DNA of 62,814 nucleotides from a bacterium. Its GTDB lineage: Bacteria > Bacillota_I > Bacilli_A > Izemoplasmatales > Hujiaoplasmataceae. The position numbers and the translations under genes were made by a program. The stretch covers positions 1 to 62,814 of the forward strand of contig JAUXXX010000126.1 in the NCBI GenBank assembly GCA_030684695.1. The letters run 5' to 3'. Below are positions 1 through 8,458 of this stretch, piece by piece (positions within the stretch are counted from its first letter, which is position 1; the number at the start of each line of letters is the position of its first letter). Below the pieces are notes generated by a model. It saw only the letters and a list, made by a program, of their open reading frames with translations. It had not been told where the DNA came from and ran no database searches.

Positions 1-339
1 ATTATTAATGATGCAGTTAACGGTGGAATTGGTGATGAAGTATGGTTTATTCAACTTCTATACCGTCCAGGCGCTGCCGCTCCTGTTGTGATCCCTGGAG
101 CTCGCTATAAAGTTGTCTTAGAAGTAAATGCATCGGTTGCGGGAGTGTTCCGTATCGAAATGACGACTACAAATAATGTTGCTAACAAGTTCTATGAAGT
201 AGAATTAGTTGCAGGATTAAATATTGTTGAGTTTGAATTCGTCGCCTTCGAACCAGAACTTAAATTAACACCTGTACTAGGAAAATATGGCCCAGCTACC
301 TTAATATTTGATAACTTCGTTTTATACATCTACGAATAA
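1..339 (+). CDS. C-terminal end of a secreted protein with a CBM4/9-like carbohydrate-binding module (partial)
   Basis: The reading frame is open from base 1, so only the last 112 residues are visible and the true start lies to the left. The visible part looks like a jelly-roll carbohydrate-binding module of the CBM4/9 type. It has the pattern of a Gly-rich turn, a Trp and 'IQLLYRPG', then 'PGARYKVVLEVNA', and it closes with 'ATLIFDNFVLYIYE', the usual final strand. Such modules commonly end secreted glycoside hydrolases. With the beta-glucan locus 8 kb to the right, the missing part may be a polysaccharide-degrading enzyme; that is inference. A strong hairpin terminator follows the stop. The family call is by pattern only. 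Confidence 0.6.
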   Translation: MINDAVNGGIGDEVWFIQLLYRPGAAAPVVIPGARYKVVLEVNASVAGVFRIEMTTTNNVANKFYEVELVAGLNIVEFEFVAFEPELKLTPVLGKYGPATLIFDNFVLYIYE

Positions 340-361
340 ACCTCACAACAATTTCAAGACT

Positions 362-390
362 GGGTGCCATTCATTGGCACCCTTTCATTT
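362..390 (+). terminator. Rho-independent terminator of the CBM gene
   Basis: Perfect 8-bp stem GGGTGCCA/TGGCACCC with a 5-base loop, followed by a T-rich run, 22 bases after the stop codon. Confidence 0.85.
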
Positions 391-402
391 CGATGATTTC
401 CC

Positions 403-431
403 TTGATTATCAAGTATTGATTTGATATAAT
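403..431 (+). promoter_or_regulatory. Sigma-A-type promoter of the MgtC-family gene
   Basis: TTGATT and TATAAT are separated by exactly 17 bases, and the start codon lies about 57 bases downstream of the -10 box. Confidence 0.75.
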
Positions 432-442
432 AGAGAAACTTA

Positions 443-456
443 GTAAAAGCGCTTAC
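443..456 (+). promoter_or_regulatory. Possible operator (GTAAAAGCGCTTAC) in the MgtC leader
   Basis: An imperfect palindrome centred on AAGCGCTT, beginning 11 bases after the -10 box, so it would cover the start of the transcript. A CG-centred palindrome is typical of LacI/CcpA-family operators. It does not match the motif shared by the glucan locus. Only one copy was seen, so the call is tentative. Confidence 0.3.
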
Positions 457-487
457 TTGGTAATACATGGATAGAAATGGTGATTGT

Positions 488-1024
488 ATGAATATGCTTC
501 AATTGTCTTCCTTGCTTAACTCAAACCCCTCTATTTTAGAAATGTTGGCTCGCCTTGGACTAACAGCTCTTTTTGTTGGTATTATTGGAATGGAACGTCA
601 AATGCGACATAAGATTGCGGGTGTTACCACCCATCTTATGGTGGCGTTTGGTGCTGCTGGAATCGCCATGCTTCAAGAATCCTTATATCATGAAGCAATC
701 GCTTTAGCAGTGGAATATCCCAATATTGTTGTGAACTTAGAACGTCAACGAGTCATTGCTCAAATCGTTGTCGGAGTAGGGTTTTTAGGTGCGGGAACGA
801 TTTTAAAGACATCTTCAGGTATCTACGGATTAACGACGGCCGCAACATTATGGTTGGGAGCGATGATTGGCCTCGTCTTTGGAATGGGCAATTATACGCT
901 AGGTGTTGTTTTATCCTTGGTTTCGTTTTTGTTCTTAACACTCATTCGCAGACTGCTTGAGTTTTCTCAAATCAAACATGTGAAATCCCCTGAAATATTG
1001 GGTGCTGAGATTATTGAAAAATAA
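488..1024 (+). CDS. MgtC/SapB-family inner-membrane protein
   Basis: A membrane protein of 178 residues if translation begins at 488. I prefer this ATG to the one at 467 because GGTGAT lies just in front of it, while nothing like a ribosome binding site precedes 467. It carries family hallmarks: 'GIIGMERQMRHKIAGVTTH' after the first helix, 'GVGFLGAGTIL' and 'GLTTAATLWLGA'. The usual Arg of the R-T-H signature is Thr here. About five transmembrane helices are visible. MgtC proteins are linked to growth in low Mg2+ and to control of membrane potential, and most chromosomal homologues have no proven role. The C-terminal soluble ACT-like domain of longer members is absent. It is a single gene with its own promoter and terminator. 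Confidence 0.85.
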   Translation: MNMLQLSSLLNSNPSILEMLARLGLTALFVGIIGMERQMRHKIAGVTTHLMVAFGAAGIAMLQESLYHEAIALAVEYPNIVVNLERQRVIAQIVVGVGFLGAGTILKTSSGIYGLTTAATLWLGAMIGLVFGMGNYTLGVVLSLVSFLFLTLIRRLLEFSQIKHVKSPEILGAEIIEK

Positions 1025-1030
1025 TAAAAC

Positions 1031-1065
1031 AAGGACTAGTTCGAAGTTGAACTAGTCCTTTTATT
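1031..1065. terminator. Bidirectional terminator between the MgtC gene and pckG
   Basis: A 12-bp perfect stem AAGGACTAGTTC/GAACTAGTCCTT with a 6-base loop and T or A runs on both sides. It serves the convergent genes on both strands. Confidence 0.85.
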
Positions 1066-2854
1066 AAGTATAATATGTTTCTAACTTTTCTAGTTGTTCT
1101 TTTAGAACTTTAGGAAGTGTAGAGCCTAAGGATTGATAATAGTTATGTATCGAAGTGACTTCCTTTTTCCACGAAGTAGGATCAATGTTGAAAAGTTGTT
1201 CAAACCGATTTTTGGAAATGTGTAAGCCATCAAGGTTCAAGTCTCTAGGATTCGGGATTTTTCCTATTGGGGTTGAAATGGTATCAACTTGTTGATCACA
1301 TCGTTCAAAAATCCATTGCAACACGCGAGCGTTCTCCCCAAATCCTGGCCATAAGAACTGTCCTTCTTGGTCCTTTTGAAACCAGTTAACCATGTAGATT
1401 TTTGGAAGCAACTCTTCTTTTGTACGATTTGTAAAAGATAACCAATGATTGAAATAATCACATACATGATATCCGATGAAAGGTTTCATCGCAAAGGGAT
1501 CACGTCGTACATTCCCAATTTCATTAGAAATTGTCGCTGCAGTCATTTCTGAACCCATGATAGAACCTAAGAATACACCATGTTCCCATGATGTACTTTC
1601 CAATACCAAAGGAATGGTATCTGGTCTTCTTCCTCCAAATAGTATCGCACTAATAGGAACTCCATTCGTATCTTCCCAGTTGGATGAGATACAGGGACAG
1701 TTTTGAATTGATGCAGTAAACCGGGAATTGGGATGCGCAGCTTTGGATGAACTTGCTTGGTTCCAGTCATTTCCTTGCCAATCGATAAGATGTTTTGGAG
1801 TTGATTTTGTTAATCCTTCCCACCATACATCCCCTTCGTCAGTTAATGCAACATTGGTAAAAATGGTGTCTTTCTGAATACATTTCATTGCATTGGGGTT
1901 AGAGAAAACAGAAGTTCCAGGAGCGACCCCAAAGAAACCCGCTTCTGGATTTGTGGCATATAATCGACCATCTGGACCTATTTTGATCCAAGCAATATCA
2001 TCTCCAATGGTTTCTACTTTCCATCCGGGGATGGAAGGAACCATCATTGACAGATTGGTTTTTCCACAAGCGCTAGGAAACGCTCCAGTAAAATACTTCA
2101 CTCTTCCCAAAGGATTGGTTACTTTGATGATAAGCATGTGTTCTGCTAACCAGCCTTCCTCCTTAGCAATGAAGGAAGCAATTCGCAGTGAAAAGCATTT
2201 TTTACCAAGAAGTGCATTTCCGCCATAGCCCGATCCATACGACCAGATCAGTTTCTCTTCTGGAAAATGACTAATGTACTTTTGCTCAATGGGTGCACAT
2301 GGCCATAAAGGATCCATTTCTCCTTCATTGAGCGGATAACCTATCGAGTGTAAACAAGGGACGAAATCAGATCCTTGGTCAAGCAATTCTAGTACTGATT
2401 TCCCCATGCGAGTCATGATTCTCATGTTTAGTACCACATAGGGGCTATCGGTAATTTGAATCCCAATTTTTGAAAAGTGTGAACCAATGGGACCCATAGA
2501 AAAAGGAATCACATACATGGTTCTACCTTTCATGGAACCTCTAAAGAACTGCCGCATCGTCGCTTTTAGCTCATCGGGGTGGACCCAATTGTTGGTGGGT
2601 CCTGCATCTTTTTCGTCTATTGAAGCAATAAATGTCCGATTTTCCACTCGTGCTACATCGGAGGGGTCACTTCGAAACAAATAGCATCCAGGCCGTAAAG
2701 ATTGGTTTAGTCGTATGGCTTTGTTTTGTAATACTAGTTCTTCCATCAATTGAGTAGCTTCTGCTAAAGAGCCATCGCACCAGTAAATCTGATTTGGTTG
2801 AAGTAGTATTGCGGATTCTTCCACAAATGCCTTAACTTTTCGATTTTCTGTCAT
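1064..2854 (-). CDS. pckG: Phosphoenolpyruvate carboxykinase, GTP-dependent type
   Basis: Interconverts oxaloacetate and phosphoenolpyruvate using GTP or GDP in the cytoplasm, for gluconeogenesis or for anaplerotic or fermentative carbon fixation. At 596 residues it has the length of the GTP family rather than the roughly 530 of the ATP family. The mobile active-site loop 'FPSACGKTNL' with the reactive Cys near residue 263 is diagnostic, as are 'SYGSGYGGNALLGKKC' upstream of it, 'IGDDIAWIK' after it, and 'LFGGRRPDTIPLV' in the nucleotide site. AAAAGGAG precedes the ATG at a longish distance of about 13 bases. It is on the minus strand and divergent from suf. The promoter is not clear: TAGAAT lies about 35-40 bases upstream of the start with a weak -35 box. 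Confidence 0.93.
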   Translation of the reverse strand: MTENRKVKAFVEESAILLQPNQIYWCDGSLAEATQLMEELVLQNKAIRLNQSLRPGCYLFRSDPSDVARVENRTFIASIDEKDAGPTNNWVHPDELKATMRQFFRGSMKGRTMYVIPFSMGPIGSHFSKIGIQITDSPYVVLNMRIMTRMGKSVLELLDQGSDFVPCLHSIGYPLNEGEMDPLWPCAPIEQKYISHFPEEKLIWSYGSGYGGNALLGKKCFSLRIASFIAKEEGWLAEHMLIIKVTNPLGRVKYFTGAFPSACGKTNLSMMVPSIPGWKVETIGDDIAWIKIGPDGRLYATNPEAGFFGVAPGTSVFSNPNAMKCIQKDTIFTNVALTDEGDVWWEGLTKSTPKHLIDWQGNDWNQASSSKAAHPNSRFTASIQNCPCISSNWEDTNGVPISAILFGGRRPDTIPLVLESTSWEHGVFLGSIMGSEMTAATISNEIGNVRRDPFAMKPFIGYHVCDYFNHWLSFTNRTKEELLPKIYMVNWFQKDQEGQFLWPGFGENARVLQWIFERCDQQVDTISTPIGKIPNPRDLNLDGLHISKNRFEQLFNIDPTSWKKEVTSIHNYYQSLGSTLPKVLKEQLEKLETYYT

Positions 2855-2983
2855 GTGGTTGTATATTCTCCTTTTAAACTGACAAAAACTATTCTACCAT
2901 AACCATCCACCGAATGAAAGCCCTTTCTTTTGTGTAATCGGTTGAAAGCAGTTAAAATCTACATAAGCAGTCGTTCATAATTT

Positions 2984-3012
2984 TTGCATATTGGGGCTAA
3001 ATTTGATACAAT
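2984..3012 (+). promoter_or_regulatory. Promoter of the suf operon
   Basis: TTGCAT and TACAAT with a 17-base spacer, ending 27 bases before the sufC start codon. Confidence 0.75.
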
Positions 3013-3039
3013 GAAGTTGTTGATTCGGAGGGATATCAT

Positions 3040-3855
3040 TTGAGCACATTAGAAATAAAAAATCTCTATGTTTCGGTAGAGGATAAATTGATTTTAGATG
3101 GAGTGAACCTTCTCATTCGAGGAGGAGAAATACATGCTATTATGGGACCTAATGGGACAGGGAAGTCTACCCTTGCCCAAATCATTATGGGACATCCCAA
3201 GTATAAATTGGAATCGGGTGAGATATTATTAGACTCGATACCTATTCAAGAAATGGCAGTAGATGAAAGAAGTCGTGCTGGATTGTTTTTAGCCATGCAA
3301 AACCCAGTTGAAGTACCTGGGGTTACGAACTTTGATTTTGTCAAAACAGCTGTTCAAGCAAGACAACCTGATAATAAAAAGCTTCGTGTTGGGAAGTTTA
3401 TTTTGGCATTTGAAGACGCAGCGAAGGAATTGAAAATGGGTTCTGGTTTATCCCATCGTTATCTAAACGAAGGATTCAGCGGCGGAGAAAAAAAACGCAA
3501 TGAAATTTTGCAAATGAAACTTCTCAAGCCAAAATTCGCTGTATTAGATGAAATCGATTCTGGACTGGATGTAGATGCGTTGCGAATTGTTGGAGAAAAC
3601 GTTATGGGCATGAAATCGAGTGAACTTGGCATGCTTCTTATTACCCATTATCAACGGTTACTCGAATACATTGTCCCTGATTTTGTCCATATTATGATTC
3701 GAGGCAAAATCGTCAAAACTGGCGGGAAAGAATTGATTCAAAAGATTGACAAAGAAGGATATGATTGGTTAAAAACCGAACTAGGGATTGATTCTTTGGT
3801 AGATCAACCCAAACAATACTCCCTTGGCACATGTGCTACCAACGTAGGGAAATAG
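3040..3855 (+). CDS. sufC: SufC, ATPase of the SufBCD Fe-S scaffold
   Basis: ABC-type ATPase that drives conformational change of the SufB/SufD scaffold during cytoplasmic iron-sulfur cluster assembly. It shows Walker A 'GPNGTGKST' near residue 36, the SufC signature 'GFSGGEKKRNEILQM', and Walker B 'FAVLDEIDSGLDVDAL'. The start is TTG with GGAGG about 8 bases upstream, and no in-frame ATG fits better. At 271 residues it is about 20 longer than usual. The extra part is a C-terminal tail after the normal end of the fold, with no known motif. It is the first gene of an operon, and sufD starts one base after its stop. Confidence 0.96.
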   Translation: MSTLEIKNLYVSVEDKLILDGVNLLIRGGEIHAIMGPNGTGKSTLAQIIMGHPKYKLESGEILLDSIPIQEMAVDERSRAGLFLAMQNPVEVPGVTNFDFVKTAVQARQPDNKKLRVGKFILAFEDAAKELKMGSGLSHRYLNEGFSGGEKKRNEILQMKLLKPKFAVLDEIDSGLDVDALRIVGENVMGMKSSELGMLLITHYQRLLEYIVPDFVHIMIRGKIVKTGGKELIQKIDKEGYDWLKTELGIDSLVDQPKQYSLGTCATNVGK

Positions 3856-3856
3856 T

Positions 3857-4804
3857 ATGAACTCACTTCCGTTTATCTTTTCGCCACTTTCAAATACTCT
3901 TGTCATTAACCAAGGGGTGGTTCAAAAAAGACCTCGTGGCTTAGTGTTAAAGCACAAAAGCAATGCCTTTCATCTTTCATTTTCAGCAACTGAACTCACA
4001 AAACCAATGAATGTGGTTATTTTTAATCAAAATACCGATTTACTCCTAGATATTCACTGGAAAGCATTTAGCAATCAATCCGTGAATTTATTCTGGTTCA
4101 TCCCAGACGGGGTGTTTGACAATTCACTTTCTCTTCAAGCAGATGCTTCTTCAAAAGGACGGATGAATGTCATCATTAATGATCAGTCCGCGGAGCTTAA
4201 AACTCTATTAAATATCACCCTAGAAGAAGCTTCCTCAGTAGATTTTGCATTGACATTGATTGGGGGATCCAACTCTTTTGTTCAACACAATGTCTACTTA
4301 AATGGCGTTTTTGCATCCTATAAAGGATTAGGATTATCGGTCAATCATCAAGCACAAATGTTAGAAGTCAAAGAAGCAGTTCATCATCAACAACCAAATA
4401 CCACCTCAATGTTAACGAATTTTCTCATCGCCAATGACCTCGGGTATATTCGTTATGAAGTCATCGGCAAAATTAACAAAGGAAATCATGGTTCTAATTG
4501 TAAGCAACAAAATCGTGGGGTCATCTTATCCGATGGAGGAAGTGTCCAAGTCGATCCCCTCTTACTCATTGATGAGTATGATGTGGAAGCAGGACACGGC
4601 GCTGCAATTGGAGATATCAATCCCGATGAACTCTATTATTTACAAAGTCGTGGACTAAACGAAGCACAAGCCAAACGATTGATTATCAATGGCTATATCA
4701 AACCGATGCTTGATCGGTTTGAATACGTTCCATTTGCACAATATTTAGAAAAACAAATCGATCAAATCATCAAAGGAGACGATCTTCTTGGAGAATCGCT
4801 ATAG
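3857..4804 (+). CDS. sufD: SufD, scaffold subunit of the SUF complex
   Basis: Beta-helical partner of SufB in the SufBCD complex. The C-terminal half is recognisable: 'GGSVQVDPLLLIDEYDVEAGHGAAIGDINPDELYYLQSRGLNEAQAKRLIINGYIKP' (shown here only as the recognised block near residues 220-278) ends in the SufB/D-type 'RGLxxxxAxxLIxxGF' element. The His/Asp pattern 'AGHGA' matches SufD. At 315 residues it is shorter than the usual 420-440 and the N-terminal half is diverged. Its last 17 bases overlap the sufS start, so the two are probably translationally coupled. Confidence 0.88.
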   Translation: MNSLPFIFSPLSNTLVINQGVVQKRPRGLVLKHKSNAFHLSFSATELTKPMNVVIFNQNTDLLLDIHWKAFSNQSVNLFWFIPDGVFDNSLSLQADASSKGRMNVIINDQSAELKTLLNITLEEASSVDFALTLIGGSNSFVQHNVYLNGVFASYKGLGLSVNHQAQMLEVKEAVHHQQPNTTSMLTNFLIANDLGYIRYEVIGKINKGNHGSNCKQQNRGVILSDGGSVQVDPLLLIDEYDVEAGHGAAIGDINPDELYYLQSRGLNEAQAKRLIINGYIKPMLDRFEYVPFAQYLEKQIDQIIKGDDLLGESL

Positions 4805-5993
4805 AAATGATTTCCCAAAATTGCATCAAGAGGGATATGTGTACTTAGACTCGGCCGCAACCAGTTTAAAGCCACAATCAGTCATCGATGCAGTCACTCA
4901 TTATAATCAACACTTAAGCGCAAATGTCCATCGTGGCGTTTATTTTGAATCGTACGAAGCAACCCGCCTTTATGAAGAATCCAGGCAAATTATCGCTGAA
5001 TTTATCGGTTCGCAAATCGAGGAAATTGTGTATACACGCGGCGCTACTGGTGCATTGAATTTCGTGGCAACCGCATATGGTCTTCCCACTCTCCAAGAAG
5101 GAGATGAAATCATTGTAAGTGAATTAGAACATCACTCGCAACTCTTGCCATGGCAAGCGGTTTGTGCCAAAACAAAAGCAAAATTGATTTATCTACCCTT
5201 AAATGCACAAGGCAGAATCACCGTAGATGGATTCAAACAAGTCCTGAGTAGTAAAACGAAGATCGTTGCACTTACCTATGTATCCAATGTATTTGGTTTT
5301 TTAACACCAGTAGAAGAAATCATCAAGCTTGCACATCAAGTCAACGCTGTTGTCGTTTTAGACGCAGCACAAGCCATTCAGCATGTAACAATCGATGTAA
5401 AGAAACTGGATGTTGATTTTTTAGCATTTTCTGGACATAAAATGTTAGGTCCTACAGGGATTGGTGTGTTATATGGAAAAAAACAACTGTTGTCACGACT
5501 AGAGCCCATTGAGTATGGCGGAGATATGAATGATGCAGTTGGAAAGTATACTTCAGAATGGAAAGACATTCCACACCGTTTTGAAGCAGGGACCATGCCC
5601 ATTGCGGAAGTCATCGGTTTGGGAGAAGCAGTAAAATATCTCAAACATGTCGGTTTAGATCAGATTGAACATGATACGACGAGGCTATATCGATATACCG
5701 TTCAGCAACTAAAAAAAATCGATGGTATTCAGATATACAACGAATTTAGTGATGCAGGAATCATTGCGTTTAATCTTATCGGGGTTCATCCCCATGACGC
5801 CGCTTCCTTTTACGCGGAACAACAAGTCTGTTTACGCGCTGGCCACCATTGTGCTCAACTAGTCATTCAATGGTTGGGAATTGAAGCGTGTCTACGAGCC
5901 TCTATGTATTTTTACAATACCTTCCATGACTGTGATCAGTTCATTAAAACAACAAAAGAAGCCGTGTCATTCTTCAAGAGTGTCGGATTTTAA
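4788..5993 (+). CDS. sufS: SufS, cysteine desulfurase (class II)
   Basis: PLP enzyme that takes sulfur from cysteine as an enzyme persulfide and passes it to SufU. The PLP-binding Lys is in 'FSGHKMLGPTGIG', and the catalytic Cys is in 'RAGHHCAQ' near the C-terminus. 'ATSLKPQSV' and 'NVHRGVY' near the N-terminus are typical SufS/CsdA blocks. The start is TTG with AAAGGAG 11 bases upstream, inside the end of sufD. The length of 401 is normal. Besides Fe-S assembly, the sulfur may also supply ThiI (44378-45610), because no other desulfurase is seen in this window; that is inference. Confidence 0.95.
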   Translation: MENRYRNDFPKLHQEGYVYLDSAATSLKPQSVIDAVTHYNQHLSANVHRGVYFESYEATRLYEESRQIIAEFIGSQIEEIVYTRGATGALNFVATAYGLPTLQEGDEIIVSELEHHSQLLPWQAVCAKTKAKLIYLPLNAQGRITVDGFKQVLSSKTKIVALTYVSNVFGFLTPVEEIIKLAHQVNAVVVLDAAQAIQHVTIDVKKLDVDFLAFSGHKMLGPTGIGVLYGKKQLLSRLEPIEYGGDMNDAVGKYTSEWKDIPHRFEAGTMPIAEVIGLGEAVKYLKHVGLDQIEHDTTRLYRYTVQQLKKIDGIQIYNEFSDAGIIAFNLIGVHPHDAASFYAEQQVCLRAGHHCAQLVIQWLGIEACLRASMYFYNTFHDCDQFIKTTKEAVSFFKSVGF

Positions 5994-6003
5994 AGGAGCT
6001 ACT

Positions 6004-6435
6004 ATGTCTCAACTAGAAAACTTGTATCGTGAAGTAATTATGGAGCATTATAAAAATCCTCGAAATAAAGGACTTGTAAACGATCCAAGTTATACCACAA
6101 TTCATATCAAAAACCCCTCTTGTGGAGACGACATCACGGTTCAAAGCAAACTTGTCGGTAATTATATTGACGATTGTAGACAAGATGGACATGGATGTAG
6201 TATTTGTTGTTCGAGTGCATCGGTATTAACAGAAACCATGATTGGAAAAACCAAGGAGCAAGCCCAACTAATCGCTACCAATTACCTCAAAATGGTAAAA
6301 AATCAACCATTTGACGAAACAATCGATTTAGAGGAAGCTAGTGTATACACTGGAATTCGTCAGTTTCCAGCCAGAGTCAAATGTGCTTCCATTGCATGGA
6401 TGGCATTTTTGGATACTCTTAAAAAGGAGGAATAA
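6004..6435 (+). CDS. sufU: SufU, zinc-dependent sulfur acceptor
   Basis: Accepts sulfur from SufS and delivers it to SufBCD. The 143 residues include the three conserved Cys regions of SufU: 'NPSCGDD', '[10 protein letters not shown]' and 'RVKCASIAW'. The middle motif has extra Cys residues compared with the common 'GCSISxASAS'. The frame is open upstream to 5881, but the ATG at 6004 with AAAGGAG just in front gives the normal family length and N-terminus '[21 protein letters not shown]'. It sits between sufS and sufB, the usual order in Firmicutes. Confidence 0.94.
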   Translation: MSQLENLYREVIMEHYKNPRNKGLVNDPSYTTIHIKNPSCGDDITVQSKLVGNYIDDCRQDGHGCSICCSSASVLTETMIGKTKEQAQLIATNYLKMVKNQPFDETIDLEEASVYTGIRQFPARVKCASIAWMAFLDTLKKEE

Positions 6436-6437
6436 TC

Positions 6438-7850
6438 ATGTCCGATGAAATGAAAGAAAAGATTGGTGAGATCATCACTGATTACAAATATGGCTTCAAA
6501 ACCGATGCGAAATCGGTTTATCAAACCAAAAAAGGCTTAACTCGTCAAACCATTATTGATATTTCTGCGGCCAAAAAGGAACCCGAATGGATGCTTGAAA
6601 ACCGTTTAGCCGCCTATGAAACATTCTTAAAGAAACCAAACCCTTCTTGGGGTCCGGATTTATCGCACATCAATTTTGATGAAATCATTTATTATATCAA
6701 ATCTTCCGATCGCGTTGAAAGTGATTGGAAAGACGTTCCAGAAAACATCAAAGAAACCTTCCGAAAATTAGGCATTCCCGAAGCAGAACAAAAATATCTT
6801 GCTGGGGTTACCACTCAGTTTGAATCAGAAGCCGTCTATCATTCTACCATTCAAGAGTTGGTGGATTTGGGTGTCGTATTCTTGGATACCGATTCTGCTT
6901 TGAGAGAATATCCTGAGATTTTTAAACAATACTTTGGTAAAGCAGTTCCCTATACCGATAACAAGTATGCGGCTTTAAACACAGCGGTATGGAGTGGGGG
7001 CTCCTTTATTTATGTTCCTAAGAACGTCAAGATTGATAAACCTTTACAATCTTATTTTCGAATTAACACCGAATCCATGGGACAATTCGAACGCACATTG
7101 ATTGTTGTTGACTCGTATTCTTCCATCAACTATGTAGAAGGTTGCACCGCACCAATATATTCACAAGATTCTTTGCATGCAGCTGTTGTTGAGATATTTG
7201 TTTTAGATCATGCGTATTGTCGCTATAGCACCGTTCAAAACTGGTCAAACAACATTATCAATCTCGTCACAAAACGCGCCTTCGTAGAAGCTTATGGCCA
7301 TATGGAGTGGATCGATGGAAACATTGGTAGCGGTTTGAATATGAAGTATCCTGGTTGTATCCTCAAAGGAGATTATTCCAAAGGAACGACCATTTCAATT
7401 GCTTTTGCATCCCGTGGTCAACATCAAGATACGGGTGCGAAGATGATCCATTTAGGAAAAAACACAACCTCTAAAATCATCTCAAAATCAATTGCGACCA
7501 AAGGTGGCAAAGTCAATTATCGAGGTTTGGTCTCCCAAGGAAAGAACGCAACCGGCGCGAAAGCAAAGATTGAGTGTGATACCATTATCATCGATTCAGA
7601 GTCCACATCAGACACCATTCCAATTAATATCGTGAAGAATTTCAAAGGTCAAATTGAACATGAAGCAACGGTCTCTAAAGTTTCTGAAGCTCAATTGTTT
7701 TATTTGATGAGTCGTGGATTAACCGAAGAAGAAGCAACTGAAATGATTGTGATGGGCTTTATTGAGCCGTTTGCTAAAGAATTACCCATGGAATATGCTG
7801 TGGAGTTAAATCAGCTCATAAAACTCGAAATGATTGGTTCAATTGGCTAA
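6438..7850 (+). CDS. sufB: SufB, Fe-S scaffold subunit
   Basis: Main scaffold on which the Fe-S cluster is built. The length of 470 matches the family. Recognised blocks are '[25 protein letters not shown]', '[16 protein letters not shown]', 'YVEGCTAP', 'YSTVQNWS' and the C-terminal '[33 protein letters not shown]' region (residues 420-460). A strong AAGGAGG precedes the ATG, two bases after the sufU stop. It is the last gene of the operon. I see no clear hairpin terminator in the 83 bases after it. Confidence 0.96.
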   Translation: MSDEMKEKIGEIITDYKYGFKTDAKSVYQTKKGLTRQTIIDISAAKKEPEWMLENRLAAYETFLKKPNPSWGPDLSHINFDEIIYYIKSSDRVESDWKDVPENIKETFRKLGIPEAEQKYLAGVTTQFESEAVYHSTIQELVDLGVVFLDTDSALREYPEIFKQYFGKAVPYTDNKYAALNTAVWSGGSFIYVPKNVKIDKPLQSYFRINTESMGQFERTLIVVDSYSSINYVEGCTAPIYSQDSLHAAVVEIFVLDHAYCRYSTVQNWSNNIINLVTKRAFVEAYGHMEWIDGNIGSGLNMKYPGCILKGDYSKGTTISIAFASRGQHQDTGAKMIHLGKNTTSKIISKSIATKGGKVNYRGLVSQGKNATGAKAKIECDTIIIDSESTSDTIPINIVKNFKGQIEHEATVSKVSEAQLFYLMSRGLTEEEATEMIVMGFIEPFAKELPMEYAVELNQLIKLEMIGSIG

Positions 7851-7933
7851 TCCGACGATTATTTTCACCAATGGCCTTTTCATTTATTGAAACGTGTGGT
7901 AAAATGACCCAAAAGAAAGGCGGTGTTGTTAAT

Positions 7934-8257
7934 ATGAAACTGATATTGGCAATTGTTTCGAACGAAGATTCTGGAAAAGTCATTAAAACCCTGATTAAGG
8001 AAAACTTCTTCGTTACAAAACTCGCTACCACTGGTGGATTTTTGATGAGTGGTAACACCACAATGTTAATTGGGGTTCAAGAAGACCTACTTGACAAATG
8101 TATTCAAGTCATCTCCGATACATCCAAAAGACGTTCGAAGTTGGTCCCGAATGCAATCTCCAGTGAATTTGGTATTTTCTCATCAACTCCTGTGGAAGTG
8201 CAGGTTGGTGGAGCTACCATCTTTGTCCTTGACGTTGAGCAATTTATCAAGGCATAA
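7934..8257 (+). CDS. darA: DarA (PstA), PII-like cyclic-di-AMP receptor
   Basis: Small trimeric signal-transduction protein of 107 residues that binds c-di-AMP. It matches the B. subtilis DarA pattern closely: N-terminal 'MKLILAIVSNEDS', then 'FFVTKLATTGGFLMSGNTTMLIGV', and C-terminal 'PVEVQVGGATIFVLDVEQF'. The frame is open from 7871, but the ATG at 7934 with AAAGGCGGTG upstream gives the proper start. A weak promoter may lie just upstream, but I could not find a well-spaced pair. It is followed by a strong terminator. The presence of DarA implies a c-di-AMP cyclase elsewhere in the genome. Confidence 0.93.
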   Translation: MKLILAIVSNEDSGKVIKTLIKENFFVTKLATTGGFLMSGNTTMLIGVQEDLLDKCIQVISDTSKRRSKLVPNAISSEFGIFSSTPVEVQVGGATIFVLDVEQFIKA

Positions 8258-8275
8258 TCTTCAATCGAAAGCCAA

Positions 8276-8302
8276 AATCAACCCACACGGGTTGATTTTT
8301 TT
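8276..8302 (+). terminator. Terminator of darA
   Basis: Perfect 9-bp stem AATCAACCC/GGGTTGATT with loop ACAC and a following T run. Confidence 0.88.
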
Positions 8303-8371
8303 GTGTTACACATCAAAAATTAAATATAATCAAAGCATATTTCTATATTCCAACAAAGCGTCAAATTATCA

Positions 8372-8386
8372 ATGAAAACGATTTCT
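8372..8386 (+). promoter_or_regulatory. Possible CcpA cre site upstream of the phosphorylase gene
   Basis: ATGAAAACGATTTCT fits every position of the loose Bacillus consensus WTGNAANCGNWNNCW and lies just upstream of the -35 box of the first glucan operon. CcpA itself is not in this window, so function is inferred. Confidence 0.4.
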
Positions 8387-8393
8387 TGAAGGC

Positions 8394-8421
8394 TTTACAA
8401 TCTGTATCGATGTGGTATAAT
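8394..8421 (+). promoter_or_regulatory. Promoter of the first glucan operon
   Basis: TTTACA and TATAAT with a 16-base spacer, followed 6 bases later by the shared palindrome. Confidence 0.75.
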
Positions 8422-8427
8422 AGTAAT

Positions 8428-8443
8428 ATGTAACCGTATACAT
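8428..8443 (+). promoter_or_regulatory. Shared glucan-locus operator, copy 1
   Basis: ATGTAACCGTATACAT, covering the expected transcription start. It is one of four similar 16-bp sites in front of transcription units of this locus. Confidence 0.75.
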
Positions 8444-8458
8444 AAAAGGAGTATTATC

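Noticed and set aside
2910-2935. Inverted repeat GAAAGCCCTTTC between pckG and sufC as a cre site
   Set aside because: It lacks the central CG required by the cre consensus, so no regulator can be proposed.
5881-6003. Longer sufU beginning at 5881
   Set aside because: This stretch is inside sufS; the ATG at 6004 has a good ribosome binding site and gives the normal N-terminus.
7887-7905. Promoter of darA from TTGAAA and TAAAAT
   Set aside because: The two boxes are only 7 bases apart, far too close for sigma-A.
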